From Enterocloster aldenensis (GTDB lineage: Bacteria > Bacillota > Clostridia > Lachnospirales > Lachnospiraceae): DNA of 64,000 nt. Numbering within the stretch: the stretch's first letter is position 1; each line of letters opens with the position of its first letter. Shown piece by piece: positions 25,861 to 34,556 of this stretch. The position numbers were made by a program, and so were the translations under genes. The stretch spans positions 1,179,824-1,243,823 of the forward strand of contig NZ_QVEX01000001.1 of NCBI RefSeq assembly GCF_003434055.1, in the 5' to 3' direction. The notes beneath the pieces are model-generated. The model saw nothing but the letters and a program-made list of their open reading frames with translations, was not told the DNA's origin and searched no databases.

Positions 25861-27354
25861 TCAGATCCCAAGAATAGCTTTTACCGTTGCTTCCATTTTA
25901 TCCACATCGCACTCCGTATTGTGGCGTATCGGCGCATGGCGGATTTCTTCAACCGCAGCAGGCACATCCACTCCGCACAGGCTGCTCAGGGCATCTACCA
26001 CTTCAAATCCGTCTTTGCCCCTGATGCTCTCAGGCCCGGCAATGGCTTCCATCACACTGTCAGAGAACTTGTAGGGACTTGCCGTGGAGGCAATGACGGT
26101 CTTTGCCGTGTCGCCGCTTTTGGCCCTGTAGTCCCCATATACAGCAGCTGCAACGCCTGTATGGGTGTCAATCAGGTAACCGGTGCTGTCAAATATCCTC
26201 TTGATGGCGGCCGCATTTTCTTCCTGGGTTGCAAAGCCGCCTGCGAAATCAGACATGAACGCCCTCATATCCTCTGTGACGGTATAGCTGCCCTTCACGG
26301 ACAAGTCCTGCATCAAAGCCTTGTTGGCCCTGGCGTCGCAGCCCGTGCTCAGATAAATCAGGCGCTCCAGGTTGCTGGAAATCAGGATATCCATGGACGG
26401 GGAATTGGTGAGTATGAAATCCCTCTTCCTGTCATAGGTTCCCGTGGTAAAGAAATCATACAGCACCTTATTGTCATTGGACGCGCAGATCAGAGTCTTA
26501 ATCGGAACGCCCATGCGTTTTGCAAAGTAGGCTGCCAGGATATTACCGAAGTTGCCTGTGGGAACCACCACATTAATCTGCTCGCCTCCTGCAATCTCCT
26601 CATTGGCCAGAAGCCTTGCATAGGCATATACATAGTAAACAATCTGCGGGACCAGCCTGCCGATATTAATGGAATTGGCGGATGAGAACTGGAAGCCCTT
26701 TGATTCCAGCAAAGCCTCCAGGGACTTGTCCCCAAACAGCTTCTTCACACCGGTCTGGGCATCGTCAAAGTTGCCGTTAATTGCCACCACGTTTGTGTTA
26801 GCGCCCTTCTGGGTGCGCATCTGGAGTTCCTGGACCTTGCTGACCCCGTCCTTTGGATAAAATACAATGATACGGGTGCCCGGTACATCTGCAAAGCCAG
26901 CCATGGCAGCCTTACCCGTGTCCCCGGAGGTGGCTGTCAGGACCACAATCTCCTTATCCACCCGGTTCTTCTTTGCCGCCGTGGTCATAAGGTGGGGCAG
27001 GATGGAAAGGGCCATGTCCTTAAATGCTATGGTGCTTCCGTGATACAGTTCCAGGAAGTATGCGCCGTCAGCCTTTGCCAGGGGCGCAATCTCTTCTGTG
27101 TCGAACTTGCTGTCATAGGCCTTTGTTATACAATCTTTAAGTTCCTCGGGACTGTAATCCGTAAGGAACAGCTTCATGACCTCATAGGCCGTCTCCTGGT
27201 AGGTCATGGTCCCAAGCTTCTCCATGGGCACGTCAAGCTCCGGTATCTCTGTGGGCATGAACAGGCCGCCATCCTCTGCCAGTCCCTTCAGGATGGCCAT
27301 GGATGCCGGCACGCCTGTCTCACGGCCCCTTGTACTCTGATAGGTTAATCCCAT
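25861..27354 (-). CDS. thrC: threonine synthase
   Basis: 497 residues. The N-terminal YQSTRGRETGVPASMAILKGL matches the long form of threonine synthase, and the PLP-binding Lys lies in GSTIAFKDMALSILPH. A phosphate-binding loop is seen as PTGNFGNILAAYFAKRMG. It converts O-phosphohomoserine to threonine. GAGG precedes the ATG. It stands alone between fba and a decayed nuclease gene; no threonine attenuator or T-box was recognised in the 90 bases before the start. Confidence 0.95.
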   Translation of the reverse strand: MGLTYQSTRGRETGVPASMAILKGLAEDGGLFMPTEIPELDVPMEKLGTMTYQETAYEVMKLFLTDYSPEELKDCITKAYDSKFDTEEIAPLAKADGAYFLELYHGSTIAFKDMALSILPHLMTTAAKKNRVDKEIVVLTATSGDTGKAAMAGFADVPGTRIIVFYPKDGVSKVQELQMRTQKGANTNVVAINGNFDDAQTGVKKLFGDKSLEALLESKGFQFSSANSINIGRLVPQIVYYVYAYARLLANEEIAGGEQINVVVPTGNFGNILAAYFAKRMGVPIKTLICASNDNKVLYDFFTTGTYDRKRDFILTNSPSMDILISSNLERLIYLSTGCDARANKALMQDLSVKGSYTVTEDMRAFMSDFAGGFATQEENAAAIKRIFDSTGYLIDTHTGVAAAVYGDYRAKSGDTAKTVIASTASPYKFSDSVMEAIAGPESIRGKDGFEVVDALSSLCGVDVPAAVEEIRHAPIRHNTECDVDKMEATVKAILGI

Positions 27355-27443
27355 ACTCTTGTCCTCGCTTTTATATTATGTTCACATTTATTATTGAAAT
27401 ATTAACACATTTCACCGGCCGGTGCAACTGAAATTCGGAACGG

Positions 27444-27472
27444 TTGCAGCGGCCGGGAATATATGCTACAAT
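27444..27472 (+). promoter_or_regulatory. sigma-A promoter facing the decayed Rpn gene
   Basis: TTGCAG (27444-27449), 17-base spacer ending TATGC, then TACAAT (27467-27472): a well-formed promoter with extended -10 that now drives only a pseudogene. Confidence 0.7.
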
Positions 27473-27509
27473 GAATCCAAAGCAGTACATCTGATTATTC
27501 TAAAAAGTC

Positions 27510-28111
27510 TATCCGATTCAGGTTAAACTCGTATCTTGCTTTAAAACCCAGTATTCCATCCGCAATGTGGAAAACCGCTCCGTGGTATTAGACGCTCTGG
27601 CCGAGGATGAAGAAGGCCGTCTGATAAACGTGGAAATGCACCCTCAGGAAGATGAAGACCATGTCCGGCGGGTACGCTATCATCTAAGCGGCATTGACAT
27701 GAGTTATCTTGAAAAGGGGAATGATTTTGAGGCCATTCCGGAGGTTTACCTGATTTATATCACGAAAAAGGATTTCATCGGAAGGAACAAAGGGAACTGC
27801 TGGATTATATGGAACACTCGGCAGCTGATTATGAGACCGGGACCTTCCCGCATTTAGCTGCAAGGGTCAGACTGCTGAAGGAAAAGAAGGAGGGAATCGA
27901 TATTATGTGTGATATTCTTGAAAAGGAACGGGCCGAAGGAAAGGCTGAAGGAAAGGCCGAGGGAATGGCTGCAGGGATAGCGGCATTCATCCTGGATAAC
28001 CTGGAGGAGCATAAGACGGAAGAACAGATACTGGCCAAACTGGTAAAGAGGTTTTCCCTGAGCCGGGAGGAAGCCGGGAAGTATCTGGATGAGTATATTC
28101 CAAAGGACTAA
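27510..28111 (+). pseudogene. Rpn-family (PD-(D/E)XK) recombination-promoting nuclease, decayed
   Basis: Two overlapping frames together resemble one gene. The first (to 27857) reads TQYSIRNVENRSVVLDALA, then GRLINVEMHPQ (the E-x-Q-like part of the nuclease core), then VYLIYITKKDFIG. The second (from about 27805) carries the helical tail with KAEGKAEGMAAG repeats and EQILAKLVKRFSLSREEAGKYL. The N-terminal ~50 residues with the first catalytic Asp are missing, and a stretch after KKDFIG is deleted where the frame shifts. Members of this family are abundant, mobile-like and often broken in gut Clostridia. It is not expected to be active. Confidence 0.75.
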
Positions 28112-28332
28112 TATGGGACATGGCCGAATCCATGACTGATGAAACACAGATGATTGAACATGACCGGGTTCATGCAGATTCTGCTTGATTCCTCCGGATG
28201 GTTTCTATATAATTGAGTATCGCCTGTTTTTCCACATAGGTGTGGATGACAGGGATTGGTATCATTCGGATTGATATCATCCGGATCCATATCCCTATGG
28301 ATACCCGACACTTTGACCAGGAGGAATCTTCA

Positions 28333-29058
28333 ATGATTTATCAGCATATAAAAACCGGAACATTCATAAGCCGCCCCAACCGTTTCATTGCCCATGTGAG
28401 GCTGGAAGGCCAGACTGTTGTCTGCCATGTGAAGAACACAGGACGCTGCAGGGAGCTGCTGATTCCCGGCGTAAAGGTAATCCTTCAGTACCATCCGGAT
28501 GCCGCTGCAGCCGGACGCAAGACAGAATATGACCTGATTGGGGTATATAAGGGAGATATCCTGATTAACATGGACTCCCAGGCGCCGAACCGGGCGGCCT
28601 GGGAATGGCTGGGCGGACTGGATTGCATTCCCGGACTGCCTGGCTGGGCGCCTGACAGCCTGCGGCGCGAGGTGACCCACGGTGATTCCCGGTTTGACCT
28701 GGCATTTACCCTCAATGAGATGAATGGCAGCAGGACACGGCCTGCGTTCATGGAGGTAAAGGGGGTAACCCTGGAAACAGATGGCATGGCCATGTTTCCG
28801 GACGCGCCCACTGAGCGCGGGATCAAGCATCTTCACGGATTGGCAAAGTCGGTGCTGGAAGGTTATGAAGCCTATGTACTGTTTGTCATCCAGATGAAAG
28901 GAGTCCACGGATTCAGGCCCAATGACACCACCCATCCTGCTTTTGGCGATGCGCTGCGGGCAGCGGCAGCGGCCGGCGTCCATGTCCTTGCATATGACTG
29001 CGCCATAACACCGGCTGCCATGACGATTGATGCTCCGGTGGATGTGATTCTGGAATGA
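28333..29058 (+). CDS. sfsA: SfsA family DNA/RNA-binding protein
   Basis: 241 residues from MIYQHIKTGTFISRPNRF, with AGGAGGAATC before the ATG. Hallmarks are the OB-like N-terminal half (AHVRLEGQTVVCHVKNTGR) and the nuclease-like motif RFDLAF...PAFMEVKGVTLE, followed by FPDAPTERGIKHL. The family was named from sugar-fermentation stimulation in E. coli and shows DNA binding and, in structures, a PD-(D/E)XK-like fold; its true role is unclear. Length is standard. It reads alone, downstream of the Rpn remnant. Confidence 0.93.
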   Translation: MIYQHIKTGTFISRPNRFIAHVRLEGQTVVCHVKNTGRCRELLIPGVKVILQYHPDAAAAGRKTEYDLIGVYKGDILINMDSQAPNRAAWEWLGGLDCIPGLPGWAPDSLRREVTHGDSRFDLAFTLNEMNGSRTRPAFMEVKGVTLETDGMAMFPDAPTERGIKHLHGLAKSVLEGYEAYVLFVIQMKGVHGFRPNDTTHPAFGDALRAAAAAGVHVLAYDCAITPAAMTIDAPVDVILE

Positions 29059-29177
29059 TTCAGTAAATGGGGGACCGGGGCCCCCACATCCATGGAAGCC
29101 CCGGCCATCCCATCCGGATTCTCCGGATTATATTCCCTTTATCATAACCTCAAATTACATGTGCTGCAGCCAGACCT

Positions 29178-29564
29178 TCACCTGCTGCATCCGCATCCGG
29201 AGTTACATCTGCCGCATCCGCAGCCGGAATTGCACCCGCAGTTACCGGTTGACGCTGCGGAGGCGGTGCGCCCTGCTGCCTGGGCAGCGGTCCTGGCAAC
29301 AGGTGACTGGTTGCACTGGTTATTGGCGTAGAATCCAGCCATATATCCCTGCCAGTATAAATTGCAGTTGCGGCAGCCACCGCTGGCAGCTGCTGCACTG
29401 GCTGTGTTCGCATAGGTCGTATTCCCATAATAAGCCGCAGTTCCATAATTATCTGCATTTCCATAACAGGTACCGCCGGCAGCATATGCCGCACCCGCGT
29501 TCACAGCTGTCCCGCCATAATTCACACCATTTCCACTACAACCACCACATTCATTATAATTCAT
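29178..29564 (-). CDS. Cys/Gly/Asn/Tyr-rich small protein, possible spore-coat component
   Basis: 128 residues, not recognised as a named family. Composition is extreme: Gly, Asn, Ala, Tyr and 14 Cys. The N-terminal half has G/N/Y/A-rich repeats (NYGGTAVNAGAAYAAGG), the middle GGCRNCNLYWQGYMAGFY, and the tail C-x-C clusters (CGCNSGCGCGRC). AAAGGAG precedes the ATG. Upstream, AC-N16-CATATAATA fits the consensus of sigma-K mother-cell promoters (AC-N16/17-CATAnnnTA). Cys/Tyr-rich proteins of this sort build the cross-linked spore coat or crust. The role is inferred only from composition and this promoter. Confidence 0.7.
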   Translation of the reverse strand: MNYNECGGCSGNGVNYGGTAVNAGAAYAAGGTCYGNADNYGTAAYYGNTTYANTASAAAASGGCRNCNLYWQGYMAGFYANNQCNQSPVARTAAQAAGRTASAASTGNCGCNSGCGCGRCNSGCGCSR

Positions 29565-29597
29565 ATTTTATATTCTCCTTTCAATTAGGTTGTACTC

Positions 29598-29624
29598 TAT
29601 TATATGGGCATGTACGGAATGTGT
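29598..29624 (-). promoter_or_regulatory. sigma-K-like promoter of the Cys-rich gene
   Basis: Minus strand AC, 16 bases, CATATAATA (29606-29598), 34 bases before the start codon. The same box contains TATAAT, so a sigma-A reading cannot be excluded, but no -35 TTGACA-like element lies at 17 bases. Confidence 0.45.
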
Positions 29625-29697
29625 GACAGGCCTGTTCCTCCCCCCGGATAAGCGCCCTGCATATAATATAATAACAAACCTGAACCGGTGATTTATT

Positions 29698-29937
29698 ATG
29701 GTCTATCCTTTAAATGAACTCAATCCAGGTGAAACAGCCGAGGTGGTCTGGATCATCAGCGACCCATATATGTCTGACAGGCTGGACTCCCTGGGTTTTT
29801 CCTTCAAGGAGCATATAACCTGCATCCTTGGCGGCAGCAGGGATTCCATGTCTGCCTATCTCATACGCGGCACCCTGATTGCGCTGCGCACTGAAAATGC
29901 AAAGGAAGTGCTGGTACGTTCCTTAGGGTGTGTCTGA
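29698..29937 (+). CDS. feoA: FeoA-domain protein
   Basis: 79 residues, the size of a single FeoA SH3-like domain: LNELNPGETAEVVWI at the start, then RLDSLGF, and the closing TLIALRTENAKEVLV. FeoA proteins bind the cytoplasmic part of FeoB and support ferrous iron import; some act as regulators. Two overlapping TATAAT boxes lie 26-36 bases upstream; the ribosome-binding site (GGTGA) is weak. No feoB adjoins it; the only feoB-like gene in the window is 15 kb away at 44806, so partnership is unproven. Confidence 0.88.
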   Translation: MVYPLNELNPGETAEVVWIISDPYMSDRLDSLGFSFKEHITCILGGSRDSMSAYLIRGTLIALRTENAKEVLVRSLGCV

Positions 29938-29968
29938 AGCCTGTCTTGCGTCCTGCCGGCAGCAGAAA

Positions 29969-29992
29969 CAGGGGCCGCAGACGCAGCCCCTG
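29969..29992 (-). terminator. hairpin after the sugar-acid operon
   Basis: CAGGGGC pairs perfectly with GCCCCTG across 10 bases; the minus strand continues TTTCTG. It lies between the convergent feoA and lyase genes and is a modest terminator. Confidence 0.5.
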
Positions 29993-30021
29993 ACCAAAAC
30001 ATGAAATCCTCCTATCTTTTG

Positions 30022-30909
30022 TCATCCCACCTGTTCCATGATTGCCTTCAGACGCCCTGTTTCTGATTCCGTTGTACGGAGCACGGGTTTCTTACAGCAG
30101 TCCTTTATCCGGACTCCCCTTAGGAGCATTGCCTTTTTAAGGGTTCCCACAAAAAACGGATTGATATCGTAGATACCCATTAACAGGTCCACCTTTTTCT
30201 GGAGGGCAAAGGCAGTATCCCAGTCCTTCCGGTTCACAGCCTCCTGCCAGCTTACCAAAAGCTCCGGATATACATTGGACAGGGCGCCGATACAGCCCGC
30301 GCCGCCGCAGGCAGCATTGTGGATCAGGTTCTCATCAAAACCGCAGTATACCTCAAACTCAGGGAATTCCTCCCTCACCATTGTAAGGATGCTTCTGGTA
30401 TGGCCCATCTCTGAAACCGAGTCCTTCAGTCCCACGATATTTTTGTGCCTGCGCAGCAGGTTCAGGACAATTTCCGGTTTTACGTCATATCCGGTCCTGG
30501 CAGGAAAATTATAGATGTACAGAGGCCCGTTAATCTTGTTTGCCGCCTCATCATAAAATGCTTCAATGGATGCATCGTCAATGGTAAAATAGTAAGGGCT
30601 GATCAGCATCACGCCGTCCGCTCCCGCCCGGAGGGCGTAGTTACTCAGCTCCACTGTTTCCTCCATGCTGTCACATGCGGTTCCAAAGAATACCTTTGCC
30701 CTCTTATTAATATATGGGACCGCCATGTCAATCAGCGTTTTTTTCTGTTCCATGTTCAGGGCATAGAATTCACCGCTGCTCCCAAGTATCAGCAGGCCTG
30801 CGATGCCGCCTCCGATTAAATGGTCGTATATGTTTTTATTGCCCTGTAAATCCAGTTCTCCATTCTCATCAAATGCAGTTACAACCGGAGTGTAAAAGTT
30901 CACGTTCAT
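30022..30909 (-). CDS. DapA-family lyase/aldolase of sugar-acid catabolism
   Basis: 295 residues of the dihydrodipicolinate synthase/N-acetylneuraminate lyase superfamily, a TIM barrel. GSSGEFYAL is the substrate-carboxylate loop, YIYNFPARTG has the catalytic Tyr, and NIVGLKDSV the Schiff-base Lys. It lies last in an operon with a KdgT-type permease, an FAH-family hydrolase and a split aldonate dehydratase, so a role as 2-keto-3-deoxy-aldonate aldolase or dehydratase is much more likely than lysine biosynthesis. The exact sugar acid cannot be read from the sequence. Confidence 0.85.
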   Translation of the reverse strand: MNVNFYTPVVTAFDENGELDLQGNKNIYDHLIGGGIAGLLILGSSGEFYALNMEQKKTLIDMAVPYINKRAKVFFGTACDSMEETVELSNYALRAGADGVMLISPYYFTIDDASIEAFYDEAANKINGPLYIYNFPARTGYDVKPEIVLNLLRRHKNIVGLKDSVSEMGHTRSILTMVREEFPEFEVYCGFDENLIHNAACGGAGCIGALSNVYPELLVSWQEAVNRKDWDTAFALQKKVDLLMGIYDINPFFVGTLKKAMLLRGVRIKDCCKKPVLRTTESETGRLKAIMEQVG

Positions 30910-30920
30910 ATATTTCCTCC

Positions 30921-31811
30921 CTAGCCGATTCTATTTGTCAGTTTACCTATTTTCTCTATCTCGCATGTTACCTGGTCGCCCTTTTTCATATAACGGGGCG
31001 GGTCATACCCCATACCCACGCCGGAGGGGGTTCCTGTGGCAATGATGTCCCCGCACTCCAGTGTGATGCACTGGGACAATTCCGATATGAGCCACGGAAT
31101 GCCGTGGATGAAACTGCGCGTATTGGAGTGCTGGCGCAGCTGCCCGTTGACAAAGCTTTTTACTTCCAGCTCCACGGGAAAGGGCAGTTCCTCCCGGCCC
31201 ACGATTACCGGCCCCATGGATGCGTATGTGTCCAGGCTCTTTCCGTAAAACCACTGGCCATGTGCCGTCTGCAGGTTCCTGGATGAGATGTCATTAAAGA
31301 TAGAATATCCGAATATATATTCCTCTGCCCTGCAAGCCGGTATCTTCTTTCCGTCTTTGCCAATGATGACCGCCAGTTCCACCTCGTAGTCCAGCGCCTC
31401 ATCCACATCCAGCCTGCCCTCAATCCGTCCGTCAGGACCCATAAGCCGCAGCGCCCGCTTGGAGAAGTATACTGCCTTGGGCGGCTTTTTAAAACTTTCT
31501 TCCCCCAAATGTTCCTCTGTTTCCTTTAGATGGTCTTCATAATTCACACCCACGCACAGGATATCGTGAACCGGCCGTTCAATGGGCGCAAGAAGCCTTA
31601 CGGAATCCAGGTCATATACCGGTTCTCCCAAACATCCGGAAACCGGCGGCTCTGGTAAGCCGCCGGAGATACCGGCATGTTTTATGAAGTCCATCATATC
31701 CCCCTTCTTCAGTCCGGGAACAAAGGATGACGCCGGGATAACCCGGTTCCCCTCCAAAAGGATGCCAACCTCTGCTTCCTTTCCAGGGGCCATAAACCTT
31801 ATGTATTTCAT
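30921..31811 (-). CDS. fumarylacetoacetate hydrolase (FAH) family protein
   Basis: 296 residues. The metal-binding set of the FAH fold is visible: DEALDYEVELAVIIGKDGK (E-x-E, then Asp further on) and the C-terminal TGTPSGVGMGYDPPRYMKKGD. The family includes 2-keto-3-deoxy-D-arabinonate dehydratase, 2,4-diketo-3-deoxy-L-fuconate hydrolase and acylpyruvases. Beside a DapA-type lyase and an aldonate dehydratase, the first two are reasonable guesses for its reaction. It is 11 bases from the DapA-like gene and 38 from the dehydratase gene. Confidence 0.85.
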   Translation of the reverse strand: MKYIRFMAPGKEAEVGILLEGNRVIPASSFVPGLKKGDMMDFIKHAGISGGLPEPPVSGCLGEPVYDLDSVRLLAPIERPVHDILCVGVNYEDHLKETEEHLGEESFKKPPKAVYFSKRALRLMGPDGRIEGRLDVDEALDYEVELAVIIGKDGKKIPACRAEEYIFGYSIFNDISSRNLQTAHGQWFYGKSLDTYASMGPVIVGREELPFPVELEVKSFVNGQLRQHSNTRSFIHGIPWLISELSQCITLECGDIIATGTPSGVGMGYDPPRYMKKGDQVTCEIEKIGKLTNRIG

Positions 31812-31849
31812 GATACACCTCTTTTTTTCATTGCTCCGTCCTTATATGG

Positions 31850-33037
31850 CTACATATAATTACATACCCTGGCAATGGCCATTTCCGTATAGCCCAGGGC
31901 TTCTGCCTTGGTCAGCTTTCCGTCAGCCACCTGCTTTATTTCCGTAAACAGCTCATCCCCTAATTCCTCCAGGGTCTTTTTGCCGTAGATATAGGGGCTG
32001 GCATCAATGTCAATGTTATCGGACATGTTTGCATAGGTTACTTTATTTCCCGTTATCTTGATGACAGGCACGATCGGGTTGCCGGTGGGGGTTCCGCGGC
32101 CAGTGGAGAACAGGCATATCTGGCAGCCGCCGGCAGCCATTCCCGCAACGGATGAGGGGTCGTTTCCTGGTGTGTCCATGATGACCAGGCCCATGTTCTT
32201 ATCTACCTGTTTCGCATAGTCATAGACCTCATTGACCGGTGCATGGCCGCCCTTATGGATGCAGCCCAGGGACTTTTCTTCCAGTGTTGTCAGGCCGCCT
32301 TCCATGTTGCCCGGGGACGGGTTCCCCTCCCTCACGTCATGGCCCACAAGGCGGATAGCATTTTCATAATCATGTACAATCTGGTAAATGCGCTGGCTGA
32401 CCCTCTCATCCTTCCCCCGCTTTGCCAGTATGTGTTCCGCGCCGATGAATTCAGTTGTCTCAGACAGGATGGATGTGCCCCCGATTTCCGCCATACGGTC
32501 GCTAATCTCGCCGATAAGCACATTGGAGGCAAGGCCGGAAGTGGGGTCTGAACCGCCGCATTCTGTTCCGATAATCAGTTCAGACATGCCGAATGCTTCC
32601 TGGGCAAGCATGGACGCATCCATTGCCATCTGCCTGGCCGCGCGCACCGCCTTCTCAATGGTGGCAATGGTACCGCCGTTTTCCTGGATGATGAAATGCT
32701 CCAATGGCTTGTTGGTGCGTTCCCTGATTGCGTCCAGGACCAGGTCCATCTGGCAGTTCTCACATCCCAGAGAGATGACCACAGTCCCATATACATTAGG
32801 ATTGGCCGCATAACCAGCCATCACGTCCATGGTAAACTGCTGGTCCGATGGTACCTGTGAACATCCATTCTGATTGTTAAATGTAACTGCGTTTTCTACC
32901 TGGGAGGCAATGATCCTTGTTGTATCAGAAGCACATACGCTGGCCGGAAGGATTAAAACCTTATTGCGGATTCCTACCCTTCCATCCGGTCTTCTGTATC
33001 CCATAAATGTCATTTCCTTCATTACTTTCTTATCCAT
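31850..33037 (-). CDS. UxaA-family dehydratase, large subunit
   Basis: 395 residues matching the C-terminal catalytic part of altronate/galactarate dehydratases (UxaA/GarD): FMGYRRPDGRVGIRNKVLILP at the start, SLGCENCQMD, IGTECGGSDPTSGLASN, and the late MDTPGNDPSSVAGMAAGG. The conserved Cys residues bind a metal or iron. The N-terminal SAF half is coded separately just upstream, so this is the two-subunit form, which also covers (2R)-sulfolactate sulfo-lyase (SuyAB). The sugar-acid permease and lyases around it favour an aldonate dehydratase over SuyB. Confidence 0.87.
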   Translation of the reverse strand: MDKKVMKEMTFMGYRRPDGRVGIRNKVLILPASVCASDTTRIIASQVENAVTFNNQNGCSQVPSDQQFTMDVMAGYAANPNVYGTVVISLGCENCQMDLVLDAIRERTNKPLEHFIIQENGGTIATIEKAVRAARQMAMDASMLAQEAFGMSELIIGTECGGSDPTSGLASNVLIGEISDRMAEIGGTSILSETTEFIGAEHILAKRGKDERVSQRIYQIVHDYENAIRLVGHDVREGNPSPGNMEGGLTTLEEKSLGCIHKGGHAPVNEVYDYAKQVDKNMGLVIMDTPGNDPSSVAGMAAGGCQICLFSTGRGTPTGNPIVPVIKITGNKVTYANMSDNIDIDASPYIYGKKTLEELGDELFTEIKQVADGKLTKAEALGYTEMAIARVCNYM

Positions 33038-33052
33038 TGTGTCAACCCCCTT

Positions 33053-33346
33053 TTATAATTGTTCCCTGTGGTTCTCAACATTGTGTGTATGTACATGCTC
33101 TCCTGCCTGGATATCCCTGGCAGCCAGCCCGATATGTTCCCCATACTTGACAACCGGTTCTCCCTTTTGCATATCCCTGATTGCGAATTTGTGGTAAATG
33201 GGTATGTCCGTGACAGCCGTAACCTCATGGAGCCCGCCGGTCTTATCCAGCCACGCCGCGGCCTGGCCTGCTTTAACCGGTTCAATGGCAACGGCTACCG
33301 TATCTTTTTCGTCAATAATCATTGCATTTGTAATTATTTCGCTCAT
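33053..33346 (-). CDS. UxaA-family dehydratase, small (SAF-domain) subunit
   Basis: 97 residues from MSEIITNAMIIDEKD, with GGAGG about nine bases upstream. It is the SAF domain found at the N-terminus of UxaA and GarD: VAVAIEPVKAG, then YHKFAIRDMQKGEPVVKYG and the closing EHVHTHNVEN with its conserved His pair. It pairs with the catalytic subunit 15 bases downstream. SuyA of sulfolactate lyase has the same build; context favours a sugar-acid substrate. Confidence 0.85.
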   Translation of the reverse strand: MSEIITNAMIIDEKDTVAVAIEPVKAGQAAAWLDKTGGLHEVTAVTDIPIYHKFAIRDMQKGEPVVKYGEHIGLAARDIQAGEHVHTHNVENHREQL

Positions 33347-33377
33347 TCTAATCATCCTCCACCATTTGTCCTATTAT

Positions 33378-34334
33378 TTATTCAGTTTTAAGCGGCATTT
33401 TGGGACAGCCGTACTTCTTGGCCCAGTAGCTTGTCATCAGGGGCGCGATGATTGCCGTTACCACCACGGCCGCTGCCACCTGGGTGGTTGCACCGGATAC
33501 ATACGGCTCAAGGGCCGGGTCCGCCATGGCCACCACGGCCGGGACAGCCACGGCATTGCCTGCGGTTGTGGCAACTGCCCAGCCCGCATATCCGGGACGC
33601 CTGCCAATCATCCTGTCGCAGAATACGATAAACGCACCGCCCACAAATACAGAGATAAGACCTAAGATCACGCCAGGTATACCGCCCTTAAGGACATTCA
33701 TAAGATTGATTCCCGCGCCCAGGGTCAGTCCCACAAAAGGAATCATCACAGAGCCTGCTGGGGAAACGAATTCCGCAAACTTCTTATCCATATTCCCCAG
33801 GATCATGCCCACCAGGATGGGGGTCACGGTTGCAATCAATGCCTGGATCGGAATATTGGCAAGACCCGATACGCCCATGGCAATCATGGTCATGAACGGT
33901 CCGTCATTTAACGCCAGCAGCGCCATGGCTCCTCCGTCCACATCATCTCCGTAGGTCTGCATCAGGGCCAGGTATACGGAGCCGTTGCTGTTGGTTACGG
34001 CGCTGATGATTGCCAGTGCAGATAATCCCAGGACACCGGCAGGTCCAAATATCTTGCCTACAGCAATACCGATCACTGAGCCGATACAAAACTTTGAAAG
34101 CAGCAGAATGCCGCCCCGCTTCAGCACCCTTCCGATATCGCCCAGCTGCAGCGTGGTTCCCAGGCATACAAGCTGGATACCCATGGCGGTTGCTGCGCCT
34201 GCATTGGAAAATGTTGCTGTTGTAAGGGAGCCCAGCTGCAGCGCCTGGGGAAAAAAGGTGTTTAAGACCGCGCCAATCAGCAGCGGCACAATCATCATTC
34301 CGGCAGGAACTTTTTTAAGGAAATTCATTATCAT
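33378..34334 (-). CDS. kdgT: 2-keto-3-deoxygluconate-type permease
   Basis: 318 residues, about ten hydrophobic helices, KdgT family. LKKVPAGMMIVPLLIGAVLNTFFPQ is the typical start; NSNGSVYLALMQTYG and GDDVDGGAMALLALNDGPF are conserved. GAGGGG precedes the ATG at 34334. KdgT imports 2-keto-3-deoxy sugar acids by proton symport. It is first in the operon, so uptake and breakdown of one sugar acid are encoded together; the promoter region holds GTAC-rich palindromes next to the divergent IclR gene. Confidence 0.92.
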   Translation of the reverse strand: MIMNFLKKVPAGMMIVPLLIGAVLNTFFPQALQLGSLTTATFSNAGAATAMGIQLVCLGTTLQLGDIGRVLKRGGILLLSKFCIGSVIGIAVGKIFGPAGVLGLSALAIISAVTNSNGSVYLALMQTYGDDVDGGAMALLALNDGPFMTMIAMGVSGLANIPIQALIATVTPILVGMILGNMDKKFAEFVSPAGSVMIPFVGLTLGAGINLMNVLKGGIPGVILGLISVFVGGAFIVFCDRMIGRRPGYAGWAVATTAGNAVAVPAVVAMADPALEPYVSGATTQVAAAVVVTAIIAPLMTSYWAKKYGCPKMPLKTE

Positions 34335-34358
34335 AGTTTTACCCCTCTCTTCTTTGAT

Positions 34359-34395
34359 TGTACGTATATTCGTACGATATGCGCATTCTCGTACA
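34359..34395. promoter_or_regulatory. candidate IclR operator, GTAC-centred palindromes
   Basis: TGTACG (34359-34364) and CGTACA (34390-34395) are mirror arms; CGTACG (34371-34376) and ATGCGCAT between them are self-palindromic. The cluster lies 25-60 bases before kdgT, on the side of its promoter, and fits binding of an IclR dimer or tetramer. Confidence 0.55.
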
Positions 34396-34513
34396 TCACA
34401 TAAAAAGAATATATCTGATTCAATAAAAAGTCAATATCAATTTAACATTTTGACAGATTACACAAACATATACATTTTATATTGTACATGTTTACTAATG
34501 GCTTTCTCAAAAT

Positions 34514-34528
34514 TCCCTCTGGTATAAT
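34514..34528 (+). promoter_or_regulatory. -10 region of the iclR promoter
   Basis: CTGGTATAATAG gives an extended -10 (TG-n-TATAAT, 34523-34528) 28 bases before the ATG. The -35 is poor, as often with an extended -10. Confidence 0.6.
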
Positions 34529-34556
34529 AGACTCAGCAAGTTAAAAGGAGCGGACA

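Noticed and set aside
30022..30909. dapA of lysine biosynthesis
   Set aside because: The family is right, but the operon is one of sugar-acid uptake and dehydration with an IclR regulator, and no lysine pathway gene is near.
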